Origin: CAIUGU01 sp040080215
GTDB lineage: Bacteria > Pseudomonadota > Gammaproteobacteria > Steroidobacterales > Steroidobacteraceae
NCBI GenBank assembly: GCA_040080215.1
Contig: JBEBIT010000007.1
Location: forward strand, 15,543 to 79,542
Direction: 5' to 3'
Length of the DNA: 64,000 nt
The translations under genes were made by a program, and so were the position numbers. This document shows, piece by piece, positions 18,013 through 26,818 of this stretch. The notes below the pieces were generated by a model. That model had not been told where the DNA came from. It did no database searches and saw only the letters and a program-made list of their open reading frames with translations. Positions within the stretch are counted from its first letter, which is position 1. Every line of letters begins with the position of its first letter.

Positions 18013-18729
18013 GTGGCAATTCGCGAGCAGGTCATCGAATACAAGGACGGCGATACCGTCCTCGAAGGCATCTTCTGTTACGACGATTCCCGCCCGGGGC
18101 CACTGCCCGCGGTGCTGATCAGCCACGCGTGGAACGGCCGGGATGAATTCGCCTCACGCAAGGCCCACCGGCTCGCATGGCACGGCTACGCTGCGTTCGC
18201 CCTCGACATGTTCGGCAAGGGCAAGCGGGGTGCGACTGTCGAGGAATGCCAGGCGTTGATCGGCCCGTTCATGGGCAATCGCGCGAAACTGGCAACCCGG
18301 ATCCAGGCTGCTGTCAGCACGGTGAAGGCGCTCCCGCAGGTTGACTCACGTCGCGTTGCTGCGATGGGATTCTGCTTCGGCGGATTGTGCGTACTGGACC
18401 TCGCTCGCAGCGGCGCGGATGTCCGAGGCGTCGTGAGCTTCCATGGCCTGCTGTCGCCTTCCGGGTTGCCGGCGGCCGAGATCAAGTCGAAAGTGCTGAT
18501 CCTGCACGGCAACGACGATCCCATGGCGCCGACGGAAGCCGTCGTTGCGATCGGCAAGGAACTGACTGCGGCCGGCGCGGACTGGCAGCTGCACAACTAC
18601 GGCGGCACGATGCACGCGTTCACGAATCCGGAAGCCAACAATCCCGCGTTCGGCACCGTGTACAACTCGGCGGCCGACCGCCGGTCATGGAAGTCGCTGC
18701 TCAACTTCCTCGAGGAAGTGCTGCGCTAG
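18013..18729 (+). CDS. Dienelactone hydrolase family protein
   Basis: A 238-aa alpha/beta hydrolase. The family nucleophile motif is Cys-centred (GFCFGGLCVLDLA), with Asp in LHGNDDPMAP and His in YGGTMHAFTNPEA. These are the usual Cys-Asp-His triad of dienelactone hydrolases. I choose the GTG at 18013 because GGAGGT lies seven bases upstream; an in-frame GTG at 17998 lacks this. Many family members act on general lactones or esters, so chloroaromatic degradation should not be assumed. Confidence 0.9.
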   Translation: MAIREQVIEYKDGDTVLEGIFCYDDSRPGPLPAVLISHAWNGRDEFASRKAHRLAWHGYAAFALDMFGKGKRGATVEECQALIGPFMGNRAKLATRIQAAVSTVKALPQVDSRRVAAMGFCFGGLCVLDLARSGADVRGVVSFHGLLSPSGLPAAEIKSKVLILHGNDDPMAPTEAVVAIGKELTAAGADWQLHNYGGTMHAFTNPEANNPAFGTVYNSAADRRSWKSLLNFLEEVLR

Positions 18730-18751
18730 CAGACCCCGGGTTCACGGATCG

Positions 18752-19681
18752 TCATGCCACTGCGGTGCGCGAGCGCCGCAGTCCGTCTGCCGCATAGATC
18801 GCGAGTGCGATCCAGATCAGCCCGTAGCTCACCGCCTGGACGTGGCTGAACATTTCGCGGAACACGAAGATCCCGAGCATGATCTGGATCGTCGGGCCGA
18901 GATACTGGATCAGGCCGATCGTCGAATAGGGGATGCGGCGTGCTCCGTACGAGAACAAGCCGAGCGGCACCGCCGTGATCAGCCCGCTGGCGGCGAGCAG
19001 CGCCAGGCTCGACCACTGCCCATTGCCCACCACGCCCGTCCCCGTCCACTCGCACCACAGGAGATAGGCAATCCCGAGCGGCATGAGCAGCACCGTTTCC
19101 GCCGCGAGGCCGTCGATGGCCTCCACTGGAATGACCTTGCGGATCAGCCCGTAGATCGCAAACGACATGCCGACGACGAGAGCGATGGACGGAAACCGTC
19201 CCTGCATCAACGTCAGGTATCCGACACCCACCGCCGCAAGCAGGACCGCGAACCAGCGAGCGGGCGTCAGCTTCTCGCCCAAAAGCGCCACGCCGATCGC
19301 GACATTGAGCAGCGGATTGATGAAGTAGCCGAGGCTCACTTCCACGACATGGCCGTTGTTGACCGACCAGGTGAACCCCAGCCAGTTGATGCTGATGAGC
19401 GCCGCAGAAGCTGCGAGTCGCCAGCGCGTGGCTGGATCGCGAAGTGCAGCCCGGACCGGGGCCAGCCCACCGCGGAGCCACAGCCACGACACGACTACGA
19501 TGCAACACCACACCAGCCGGTGGACCATGATCTGCAGGGCAGGCACGGTCGACAGCAGACGCAAGTAGAGCGGCAGCAGTCCCCAGATGGCGTGGGCAAC
19601 GACTGCGGCGGTGAGGCCATTGCGGTGCTCGCGCGTGGCGAGGGTGTCACGGTCAAGCGGGGCGGGGCTCGATGAATCCAT
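18752..19681 (-). CDS. rarD: EamA-family permease, RarD type
   Basis: A 309-aa protein with about ten membrane helices. The opening GLTAAVVAHAIWGLLPLYLRLLSTVPALQIMVHRLVW and later SINWLGFTWSVNNGHVVEVSLGYFINPLLNV are characteristic of RarD. RarD proteins were first linked to chloramphenicol resistance but the true substrate is unclear. The ATG at 19681 follows GAGG; upstream ATGs at 19690 and 19726 are less likely because they fall in or near the terminator of the preceding gene. Confidence 0.88.
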   Translation of the reverse strand: MDSSSPAPLDRDTLATREHRNGLTAAVVAHAIWGLLPLYLRLLSTVPALQIMVHRLVWCCIVVVSWLWLRGGLAPVRAALRDPATRWRLAASAALISINWLGFTWSVNNGHVVEVSLGYFINPLLNVAIGVALLGEKLTPARWFAVLLAAVGVGYLTLMQGRFPSIALVVGMSFAIYGLIRKVIPVEAIDGLAAETVLLMPLGIAYLLWCEWTGTGVVGNGQWSSLALLAASGLITAVPLGLFSYGARRIPYSTIGLIQYLGPTIQIMLGIFVFREMFSHVQAVSYGLIWIALAIYAADGLRRSRTAVA

Positions 19682-19705
19682 GGGCCTCATGATCGCACTA
19701 TTCAT

Positions 19706-19739
19706 GCAAAAGGCCCCACACCTCACGGCGTGGGGCCTT
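19706..19739 (-). terminator. Intrinsic terminator after the DUF4382 lipoprotein gene
   Basis: A ten-base perfect stem (AAGGCCCCAC/GTGGGGCCTT) with the T-run on the minus strand (CCTTTTG). It ends transcription from the gene whose stop is at 19770 and sits just ahead of rarD, separating the two units. Confidence 0.8.
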
Positions 19740-19769
19740 GTCAGAGCCCTATCGACCAGGGCCAGGAGG

Positions 19770-21647
19770 TCAGTCGAGGATCACCACGGCGGTCTGCGCC
19801 GTGAACTGATTGAGGCCACCGTCGTACTGGCCCGTCGCGGTAAGCCCCCTGAGCCGTGTCGAGCCGTTCAAGCGCAGCGTCAGGTCCGCGACGAATTCTG
19901 CGAAATCCGCATACATCCGGCTCGTACCCTGCGCGACAACCACGAAGCTGGTGCGCACGCCTGTTGCAGGCACGATCCTCGGCGCCGCGGGCAGGGCAAG
20001 CAGATCCCTCACGAACGGACCGACGCGTAGCGTATGGCGCTGCCCGATGGCTGGATTGGCAAGGTCCAGCAGCAGACCCTCGCTGCCCAGACTGAGGAAC
20101 GGTGCCGCCGTACCTGTCGTGCCCCAGCCGATGGCAAGGACGGAGCGCACCTCGGAGTAGTCAGCGACAGTACGTCCCGTGAAATCCGGAGGCGCGACGC
20201 CGAAAGGCGTCACGAAGCCGAAGACGCGCACGGGATGGCCCGCCACCAGGTTGCTCAAAGGCAGCTGGCCGGTTGCCACTTCATACGCATTCGGGTTCGC
20301 GTCCACTGCGCTGGTCAGGCCCGTACCGGTGAAGTTGAAGGCGCTGACTTCGCGACCGTCGATCGCACCCAGCTGCATCGTGAGCTGGCCGGGCACCGCT
20401 CCGGCTACCGTGCCGAGCAAGTGCGTGAGGTGCATGCGGACGCGTCCCTGGGTCGCGTCGAGGACGCGCTGGCCGTTCTCGGTCGCCACCGAGCCGAACG
20501 CCTGGATGCGCTGCCCCACTGACAACGCGTCGAGCCCAAGCGAGGCGGCTGGCAACCCGTCCTTGAACACGCGAGTCCCGGCGCCGATTCGCACCTTGAT
20601 CGCGTCGCGGACAAACTGAGAGCCGTCCGTCGTGCTGCTCGGCGTGATGAGGGTGCCGCCACGGACGATCAGCTCATTGCCCGAGCGCGACAGTATGCTG
20701 CCGGTGACGACGTCCTGGGACAGGCCTGGAACACTGCTGCCTGCATGGACGACGGCGGCATCGAAGCGACGCTCCGCTGTGGTCAACGTACCGAAGGCGA
20801 TGGTCGGCGTCCCCGTACCCGCCGCAACCAACGCAGCAAGCCCTGCCGCCCCAGTGTATGACTGGCCGTTGATCTCGAACGCCGTCGTCGAATCGGTGTG
20901 AACGGTCACCTGGCCGAAGCGCGCCGTCGGGTGGTTGAAGGGCCTGACGTCCGCAACATAGCTGCCCGCCCCCGTGTCGACGCTCACGAGCGGACCTCGC
21001 AGACGCAGCTCCTTCTCGTCCACCGGCGCAATCGATGCCACCAGCGCCGGCGTGGCTGTCACGGTAATGGGTGTCGTCCCGAGATTGACGCTGTTCGATG
21101 CAGTCAGGTCGAAGTCGAGCGTCAGCAATGCGGGGCGCCCCGGCGTCACGACGAGCCGGCCCCGGTTGTCGAGCACCACGCGCACATCCCGGACTCCGAG
21201 CACGGTGCCGCTGGCATCGACGGCGCGTGCAGCCTGGGGCTGGCCATTCAGTTCGACGCTGATGTCCGCATTCGTGTAGTCGAGCCGCATCGTCCCGCCT
21301 ACGTAGGTGCCCACGGGCACCGTGGCTGCAGTCAGGAACTCGCTGAGATCCACGTACTGCGAGAAGTCGACGCGGGTGCTGACGGGCAACGCCTGCACAG
21401 TGGTCCCGTCTGCACGCTCAAGGGACAGAGAGAGGACGTCAACCGTGTAGCTGAGGAAATCGCCATCGGCATCAGTCACGGCAACATACACGCTGCCGCA
21501 GCTCGCACCCGAGGCGCAGCTGGTCCCCACTCCGGGCACGCCACTGGAGGCCGTACCAGACGACCCCTCTCCCCCGCCGCAGGCAGCAAGCGCCAGCGTA
21601 GCTAGCGCGCCGGTGATGGCGGCTCTGAATGACATAATGGATCGCAT
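19770..21647 (-). CDS. Large lipoprotein with DUF4382 domain
   Basis: A 625-aa surface or periplasmic lipoprotein. The lipobox is LALAACGGG. Residues about 50-160 match the DUF4382 pattern (GSVYVAVTDADGDFLSYTVDVLSLSLERADG, then VPVGTYVGGTMRLDYTNADISVELNG). The rest is beta-rich repeats resembling DUF5666-type segments (VTGSILSRSGNELIVRGG, DATQGRVRMHLTHLLGTV). The ATG at 21647 has GGGAGGT five bases upstream. Role unknown; such proteins are thought to be extracellular or cell-surface beta proteins. Confidence 0.8.
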   Translation of the reverse strand: MRSIMSFRAAITGALATLALAACGGGEGSSGTASSGVPGVGTSCASGASCGSVYVAVTDADGDFLSYTVDVLSLSLERADGTTVQALPVSTRVDFSQYVDLSEFLTAATVPVGTYVGGTMRLDYTNADISVELNGQPQAARAVDASGTVLGVRDVRVVLDNRGRLVVTPGRPALLTLDFDLTASNSVNLGTTPITVTATPALVASIAPVDEKELRLRGPLVSVDTGAGSYVADVRPFNHPTARFGQVTVHTDSTTAFEINGQSYTGAAGLAALVAAGTGTPTIAFGTLTTAERRFDAAVVHAGSSVPGLSQDVVTGSILSRSGNELIVRGGTLITPSSTTDGSQFVRDAIKVRIGAGTRVFKDGLPAASLGLDALSVGQRIQAFGSVATENGQRVLDATQGRVRMHLTHLLGTVAGAVPGQLTMQLGAIDGREVSAFNFTGTGLTSAVDANPNAYEVATGQLPLSNLVAGHPVRVFGFVTPFGVAPPDFTGRTVADYSEVRSVLAIGWGTTGTAAPFLSLGSEGLLLDLANPAIGQRHTLRVGPFVRDLLALPAAPRIVPATGVRTSFVVVAQGTSRMYADFAEFVADLTLRLNGSTRLRGLTATGQYDGGLNQFTAQTAVVILD

Positions 21648-21729
21648 TGGACCTCCCGCTCAGAAATGACTCTTCGGGGAGAACAACGCACCGGCCATCG
21701 GTCGGTTGACCGGCCGGGGAGATCAGGCG

Positions 21730-22335
21730 TCAGCGTCGACGGCGACGCCAGACCTGCAGCAGGACGAATCCCGCGGCCATTCCGCCCAGATGAGCGAAAT
21801 GCGCGACGCCCTGTTGGGTCCCGGTCACGCCGAGCACCAGCTCAAGCACGCCGTAGAGCGTGACGAACAACCACGCCGGCATCGGAATCGGAGGAAACAG
21901 CAGCATCAGCTTCCGGTGCGGATAGGCCATGCCGAATGCGAGCAGCAGCCCGAACACGCCGCCTGAAGCGCCCACGGTCGGGAAAGGATCGCCCCCCATC
22001 CACTGCATGACCAGCAGCTGTGCCACCGCCGCACCGATGACGCAGACAAAGTAATAGGCGACATACCGGCTCGCGCCGAGCAGCCGCTCGATCTCGGAGC
22101 CAAACATGTAGAGCGCAAACATGTTGAAGAAGATGTGCGTGAGACTACCGTGCATGAACCCGTATGTGACGAGCTGCCAGATCTGGAACGTCGGTGCGCC
22201 CATGAACAGCCCCGAACCGAAGGGCCACAGCGCAAAGCTCAGCATCATCTGGCTGCCAGTGACGTTCTGCAGAACGTAGACCAGGATATTCGCGATGATC
22301 AGGAGCCGCGTAACGGGGGCGAGTTGCTGGAACAT
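21730..22335 (-). CDS. Rhomboid-family intramembrane serine protease
   Basis: A 201-aa protein with six helices. The catalytic Ser124 lies in VGASGGVFGLL and His182 in FAHLGGMAAGF; the loop-1 signature WQLVTYGFMHGSLTHIFFNMF is intact, so the enzyme should be active. It cleaves membrane proteins within the bilayer; the substrate is unknown. It lies alone on the minus strand between the lipoprotein and the anti-sigma gene. Confidence 0.93.
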   Translation of the reverse strand: MFQQLAPVTRLLIIANILVYVLQNVTGSQMMLSFALWPFGSGLFMGAPTFQIWQLVTYGFMHGSLTHIFFNMFALYMFGSEIERLLGASRYVAYYFVCVIGAAVAQLLVMQWMGGDPFPTVGASGGVFGLLLAFGMAYPHRKLMLLFPPIPMPAWLFVTLYGVLELVLGVTGTQQGVAHFAHLGGMAAGFVLLQVWRRRRR

Positions 22336-22453
22336 GGGTGCTGGAGACGGCGATACCGGAACGATATCGTGGAGTTTACGTGGTTCGCGTGGACCCGTCG
22401 CAACTGCCGGTCACGTCCCGGCTTGGGATCCCGCAAGGAACGTGGATTGACTT

Positions 22454-23092
22454 CTACCAGCGCAGGATGCGGCCGCCAATGGCGGCGGATACGGAGGTCA
22501 CGATGGCCACCGCCAGCGTGTACCAGACGGCAACGAACAAGGGACTGTCGTCATCACAATGCAGCGCGTAGAACGTGGCCGCAATTCCAGCTGCGACGAG
22601 TCCGCACAGCGCCCCCGCCAATCGCGGGCGTACCGGCGCGCCGCGCTTCATGGCCAGCATCAGCGCCGCTGCGGACGGCACGGACAGCAGAGGAATCGCG
22701 GCGAGACAAAGATAGGCATTGGAACCCACCAGGCTGTCCCACCAGCGATCCGCCGGCAATGACATCAATTCCAGCACGACGGCAAGCAGGATCAGCAACG
22801 GGGCTGCGCCCAGCGCGCGACGTGGCAGCGAATCGCCATCGACGGGACTTGCCATTCGCACCAGCAACGGCGCTGCCGAGAAGACGATTGCCAGCGTCAC
22901 GACGAACTTGAACGGAAAACGGATCGTGCCGACTGCAGTACCGATATCGGGCCGCCAGCCCATGGAGAGCAGGAACACGCCGGCAGTGACCACTGCACCG
23001 GCCACGGCCGATCCATAGAAGCGTCGCCGGAGCGAGTCGCTGCCTGCACCGGCATCGACGGAGAGCGCTGCGATCAGGTCGGTTGTCTTCAT
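22454..23092 (-). CDS. nrsF: NrsF-type (DUF1109) membrane anti-sigma factor
   Basis: A 212-aa protein with about six membrane helices and an N-terminal cytoplasmic segment (KTTDLIAALSVDAGAGSDSLRRRF), as in NrsF/DUF1109 negative regulators of SigF-type ECF factors. Two Cys-containing spots (CLAAIP, LHCDDD) may take part in metal sensing; this is inferred. The ATG at 23092 follows the sigma factor stop by four bases, giving an operon sigF-nrsF. Confidence 0.85.
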   Translation of the reverse strand: MKTTDLIAALSVDAGAGSDSLRRRFYGSAVAGAVVTAGVFLLSMGWRPDIGTAVGTIRFPFKFVVTLAIVFSAAPLLVRMASPVDGDSLPRRALGAAPLLILLAVVLELMSLPADRWWDSLVGSNAYLCLAAIPLLSVPSAAALMLAMKRGAPVRPRLAGALCGLVAAGIAATFYALHCDDDSPLFVAVWYTLAVAIVTSVSAAIGGRILRW

Positions 23093-23096
23093 GCTG

Positions 23097-23681
23097 TCAC
23101 GCGCCACGGTAGCGTTCAGCCAGCAGCTTCAGGCTGCGATGCAGGCTCACGCGCACGGCGACCTCGGTCATGCCGAGCTTCTCTGCCACCGCGCGCACGG
23201 GCTTGCCGTCGATGGAAATCGAGCGGACAATTTCCTGTTGCCTCTCGTTCAGCGAGCCCAACATGCTCTCGGTATCGTGATGCGCGGAGCCTTCGTTCGC
23301 TGCCCCGTCCGCCAGCGTGTCGGCAAGTTCGTCGATCTGGATATCGGTGCTGCGGCCTCGCCTCCTCAACGAGTCGACCAGCTTGTAGCGTGCAATAGCG
23401 GTCACCCACGGGCCCAGCGATCGCGTCTGATCCCACGTTCCGCGCTTCAAGTGGATGGCCAGCAAAGTTTCCTGCACGACGTCCTCGATTTCCGCATTCC
23501 CGAGCCCGACTCGCTCGAACCCGCGCCTGGCCAGGCTGCGCAAGGCGGGGGTCAGGGAGGTGAGCAGCTGCCGGTACGCCTGGCTGTCGCCTTCGATGGC
23601 CGCCAGCATCAGCTGCGTCCATTCGAGTTCCCTCGCGGCCTGCGCAGGGTTCCCCGTCTGTTCTTCGTTCCCTGAAGCCAT
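23097..23681 (-). CDS. sigF: ECF RNA polymerase sigma factor, SigF-like
   Basis: A 194-aa sigma-70-family ECF factor: region 2 (DVVQETLLAIHLKRGTWDQTRSLGPWVTAIARYKLVDSLRRRGR) and region 4 (LNERQQEIVRSISIDGKPVRAVAEKLGMTEVAVRVSLHRSLKLLAERY). Adjacent nrsF and a divergent DUF2282 operon match the Caulobacter SigF regulon context, where it responds to metal stress. It probably drives the bufferin operon from the GTAAC/CGA promoter at 23758-23783. Confidence 0.9.
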   Translation of the reverse strand: MASGNEEQTGNPAQAARELEWTQLMLAAIEGDSQAYRQLLTSLTPALRSLARRGFERVGLGNAEIEDVVQETLLAIHLKRGTWDQTRSLGPWVTAIARYKLVDSLRRRGRSTDIQIDELADTLADGAANEGSAHHDTESMLGSLNERQQEIVRSISIDGKPVRAVAEKLGMTEVAVRVSLHRSLKLLAERYRGA

Positions 23682-23757
23682 ATTGTTACAAATTCATTGC
23701 GACGGGCGCAGAATTGCGCTCCGGAGCGTTCCCGGAGAACAATTCTTTGCGTTCGAT

Positions 23758-23783
23758 GTAACAAGAGCAGGATGGCATGCGAC
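23758..23783 (+). promoter_or_regulatory. Candidate SigF-type ECF promoter of the bufferin operon
   Basis: GTAACA at 23758-23763 and CGAC at 23780-23783, separated by 16 bases, 55 bases upstream of bufA. Caulobacter SigF promoters are described as GTAACC, a 16-base spacer, then CGAA, so this is a close match recalled from knowledge and not searched. A palindrome GCTCCGGAGC (23718-23727) lies further upstream. Confidence 0.65.
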
Positions 23784-23837
23784 GTGGTCATCATAGGCCA
23801 ATCCCGCCGGCCTGTAACACCAGAGGAGATTTTCACC

Positions 23838-24149
23838 ATGCTGAACCGCCGCTCGATCAATCTCGCCCTTATCGGCTCGCTCGCCACCGCGATCGCATCC
23901 ATCGGAACTGTCACCACGGCCCACGCGGCCGATGCTGCCGCCAACCAGGACAAGTGCTTTGGCGTCGCCCTGAAAGGCAAGAACGACTGCAAGGCGGGTG
24001 AAGGCACCACTTGTGCAGGCACTGCCAAGGCTGACTACCAGGGCAACGCCTGGAAGCTGGTTCCGAAAGGTACGTGCACGACGATGGAACTCCCGGGCGG
24101 CCGCAAGGGTTCGCTGACTGAACTCGCCCGCGACGTACCGAAGGCCTGA
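23838..24149 (+). CDS. bufA1: Bufferin precursor BufA1 (DUF2282)
   Basis: A 103-aa secreted peptide precursor. The signal peptide ends near TTAHA/ADAA (residue 30). The core carries four conserved Cys (40, 51, 59, 80) in KCFGVALKGKNDCKAGEGTTC and PKGTC, the DUF2282 pattern. Bufferins are recently described ribosomal peptides modified by a DUF692 enzyme and used to buffer copper in the periplasm. The ATG at 23838 has AGGAG upstream. It is first of four same-strand genes, divergent from sigF. Confidence 0.9.
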   Translation: MLNRRSINLALIGSLATAIASIGTVTTAHAADAAANQDKCFGVALKGKNDCKAGEGTTCAGTAKADYQGNAWKLVPKGTCTTMELPGGRKGSLTELARDVPKA

Positions 24150-24251
24150 ACCAGACTGGCAGCGATTCCCGCGCGCACCGCGTCGCACGGGAGTCGCTGC
24201 CGCTTCTGCAGCTTCCCCGCCCATCCCCCCTTGTCTGGAATCCAGAAGACC

Positions 24252-25142
24252 GTGCGCAGTGCGAACTCGACGGCACGAATGCAATCGGGAGTCAGCCTCA
24301 AGGCGCAGCACTACCGCATGGTCCTCGATTCTCGGCCAGCGGCAGGCTTCTTCGAGGTCCATGCCGAGAATTTCATGGGGGCCGGCGGGCCACCGCACCG
24401 GTATCTCGAAGCGATCAGGGGCCACTATCCGCTGTCGATCCATGGCGTAGGCCTCAACATCGGTGGCAGCCAGCCGCTCGACCGCAGCCATCTGCAGCGG
24501 CTCAAGGACTTGCTGGATCGCTACCAGCCCGAACTCTTCTCCGAACACCTCGCGTGGTCGTCTCACGGAGGCCTGTTTCTCAATGACTTGCTGCCGCTGC
24601 CGTACACCCGGTCCACGCTGGAACTCGTCTGCAACCACATCGACGAGACGCAGGCCTTCCTTGGCCGCCGGATGCTCCTCGAAAACCCGTCTACCTACGT
24701 AACCTTTGCCGAAAGCACGCTGACGGAGGAAGAGTTCATTGGTGAAATCGCCAAGAGGACCGGTTGCGGGCTGCTGCTCGACATCAACAACGCCTACGTG
24801 TCATCGGTGAACCAGCGGCGCGAGCCGACGCAGTATCTGGATCGGTACCCATTGGAGCATGTCGAGCAGTTCCATCTCGCCGGCTTTGCAGAGACTCGCG
24901 ATCCAGATGGCGAACGCCTGCTCATCGACACCCATGGCGACCAGGTCCACGTGGACGTCTGGCAGTTGTACGCCGGTGTCGTGTCTCGCGCGCCAGCCGC
25001 ACCGACGCTGATCGAGTGGGATAACGATGTTCCCGAGTGGCCCACGTTGATTGCCGAGGCCCGGAAGGCGGACGCAATCATTGCGTCGGTTCAGAGCCCC
25101 CCCGGCGCAGCGGAGCCCGCTCGCGCAGGCGGAGCACGCTGA
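24252..25142 (+). CDS. bufB1: BufB, DUF692 (MbnB-like) iron enzyme
   Basis: About 296-aa TIM-barrel enzyme of the DUF692 family, related to MbnB, which uses iron to oxidise peptide cysteines. Metal-ligand segments are visible: FEVHAENFMG, SIHGVGLNIGG, SEHLAW, LENPSTY, LLLDINNAY, FHLAGF and DTHGDQVH. The likely substrate is BufA1 just upstream. The start is unsure: GTG at 24252 has a purine-rich leader, ATG at 24279 has none, and a TTG lies at 24231. The stop is one base before the bufC ATG. Confidence 0.9.
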   Translation: MRSANSTARMQSGVSLKAQHYRMVLDSRPAAGFFEVHAENFMGAGGPPHRYLEAIRGHYPLSIHGVGLNIGGSQPLDRSHLQRLKDLLDRYQPELFSEHLAWSSHGGLFLNDLLPLPYTRSTLELVCNHIDETQAFLGRRMLLENPSTYVTFAESTLTEEEFIGEIAKRTGCGLLLDINNAYVSSVNQRREPTQYLDRYPLEHVEQFHLAGFAETRDPDGERLLIDTHGDQVHVDVWQLYAGVVSRAPAAPTLIEWDNDVPEWPTLIAEARKADAIIASVQSPPGAAEPARAGGAR

Positions 25143-25143
25143 C

Positions 25144-25893
25144 ATGGAAGCACGTTTCGCTGCAGCAGTGCTTGATCGAGACGCGCCAATGCCCGCCTCC
25201 ATCGCGGATTGCTCGGCACCTCGAGCAGAGCGGGCGTTCGAGGTGTACCGCAACAACTATCGCGTCAACCTCCAGGAAGCGTTGCGAGTCACATACCCGG
25301 TCACTGCCCGGCTGGTCGGCGACGAATTCTTCGCTGCGATGATCAATGTCTTCGTCACCGCCCATCCGCCACGGTCGCCCGTCCTGATCGAGTATGGAGG
25401 CGAGCTACCGGGCTTCATCAGCCAGTTTGAACCCGCGGCAACGGTCCCCTATCTGGCCGATGTCGCGAGACTCGAAGCCGCATGGAACGACGCCTACCAC
25501 GCACCCGAAAGCGGATGCCTTCTGCCCGCCGCGCTGGCGGGTCTGACTGCCGAATCGCTTGCTCTCACAGGCGCAGTCCTGCATCCATCCGTCCAGCTTG
25601 TGCGCTCATCTTTTCCAGTGGCGTCGATCTGGGAATCGCACCGATCGCCCTCACAAGGCACGGCCCTCTCCTGGGTAGCGGAAGATGCACTGGTGTGGCG
25701 CCCTGATTCGGAAGTCCTGGTCCTCGCCCTGAAGCCGGGTTACGCAGCTTTTGTCATGGCGCTGCAGGAAGGCTTGTGTGTTGCAGATGCGGCAGGCACC
25801 GTGTCTCAGGATATCGGCGGCTTCGATGCGGGTGACGCGTTGGTGTCACTCCTTTCCTGGGGCGCCATCGCGTCACTCACTACCACTGACTGA
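25144..25893 (+). CDS. bufC1: BufC, DUF2063 putative DNA-binding/partner protein
   Basis: A 249-aa protein with the DUF2063 N-terminal helical domain (RAFEVYRNNYRVNLQEALRVTYPVTARLVGDEFF, then PYLADVARLEAAWNDAYHA). In related systems this is the MbnC-like partner that presents the peptide to the DUF692 enzyme, despite the old annotation as DNA-binding. It starts one base after bufB and is surely co-translated. Length agrees with the family. Confidence 0.88.
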   Translation: MEARFAAAVLDRDAPMPASIADCSAPRAERAFEVYRNNYRVNLQEALRVTYPVTARLVGDEFFAAMINVFVTAHPPRSPVLIEYGGELPGFISQFEPAATVPYLADVARLEAAWNDAYHAPESGCLLPAALAGLTAESLALTGAVLHPSVQLVRSSFPVASIWESHRSPSQGTALSWVAEDALVWRPDSEVLVLALKPGYAAFVMALQEGLCVADAAGTVSQDIGGFDAGDALVSLLSWGAIASLTTTD

Positions 25894-25915
25894 ATTGGCC
25901 ACGGAATCCTGACCG

Positions 25916-26413
25916 ATGCACACCTCGACTTCGATCCAAGGCGCCGCCCCGACAAAGGGAATCGTGTCGCTCGTGACATCGGCAAGCGGACTGCTCAGCC
26001 GCATTCCACTCTCCATCCCCCAGCTGGCGCTGCGCATTGCGCTCGCGGTGCCGTTCTATCGTTCCGGACTGACCAAATGGGATGGCTGGTTCCACCTGTC
26101 CGATAGCGCTGTCTATCTGTTTACGCAGGAATTCCAGTTGCACCTGTTTGGCAACAGCATTCCGTACCCTGCGCCGAACGTCGTCGCGCTGTTGTCAGGC
26201 ATCGCGGAAATCACACTTCCGGTCTTGCTGGTGCTGGGTCTTGCGACCCGCTTCGCGGCGCTTGGCCTGTTGTTCATGACGCTCATCATCCAGCTGACCA
26301 TTCCGGACGGGTGGGCCAACTTCCACCTGCCATGGGCAGCAATGGCACTCGCGCTGGTGGTGCATGGCCCGGGAAGGCTGTCCCTCGATCATCTGCTGGC
26401 GAAGCGCGGCTAA
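25916..26413 (+). CDS. bufD1: BufD, DoxX-family membrane protein
   Basis: A 165-aa protein with four membrane helices and DoxX-type motifs (LRIALAVPFYRSGLTKWDGW, LSGIAEITLPVLLVLGLATRFAALGLLFMTLIIQL). DoxX proteins commonly end bufferin operons; a redox or respiratory-chain link is inferred. It follows bufC by 22 bases. A perfect 11-bp hairpin lies just after its stop. Confidence 0.88.
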   Translation: MHTSTSIQGAAPTKGIVSLVTSASGLLSRIPLSIPQLALRIALAVPFYRSGLTKWDGWFHLSDSAVYLFTQEFQLHLFGNSIPYPAPNVVALLSGIAEITLPVLLVLGLATRFAALGLLFMTLIIQLTIPDGWANFHLPWAAMALALVVHGPGRLSLDHLLAKRG

Positions 26414-26429
26414 GTCGACCCACAGAGAA

Positions 26430-26464
26430 CGCGAGGTGGATCCGGTAGCTAGCTCCACCTCGCG
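26430..26464. terminator. Strong hairpin after the bufferin operon
   Basis: Perfect 11-bp stem (CGCGAGGTGGA/TCCACCTCGCG) around a 13-base loop, 17 bases past bufD. No T-run follows, so it may be a transcript-stabilising or Rho-related structure rather than a classic terminator. Confidence 0.6.
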
Positions 26465-26606
26465 CGAATCTGGTTGCGACTTCACAATCGGCTTCTACTC
26501 CCCCACAAAATTCCCACACTTCTTGATGTTCCGTGGATTGAGGTTGACAGGCCCGACTTCCATGATGATTCCCGACGGGTTCACTACCGCACGGGAGATA
26601 CGCATC

Positions 26607-26708
26607 ATGATCACGCTGCTCGCAACTGCTTTCCTCATCGTGAGCTTTGCTTTGCTGCTGGCAATCGGCATCGATACCTCGCAGCACATGGACACCAGAC
26701 CGCTGTGA
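26607..26708 (+). CDS. Putative tiny membrane protein
   Basis: A 33-codon frame encoding an almost entirely hydrophobic helix (MITLLATAFLIVSFALLLAIGI) and a polar tail. GGGAGA lies eight bases before the ATG, which is the main evidence. It sits in the gap between the bufferin operon and the convergent acylase gene. No family recognised; it could be spurious, but small single-helix proteins of this kind are often missed. Confidence 0.4.
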   Translation: MITLLATAFLIVSFALLLAIGIDTSQHMDTRPL

Positions 26709-26818
26709 ACACGGCGCCAACCCATCGAAGTGGAGCGGCAGGTCGAACGGCCGCTCCACTTCGCCTGGATTCGATGCGAGCCAGATACAGGCCCGTCGAT
26801 CCTGCAGCGGGCCGTGCG

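Noticed and set aside
22338..22571. 77-codon frame between rhomboid and nrsF genes
   Set aside because: Overlaps nrsF on the opposite strand and shows no protein-like pattern.
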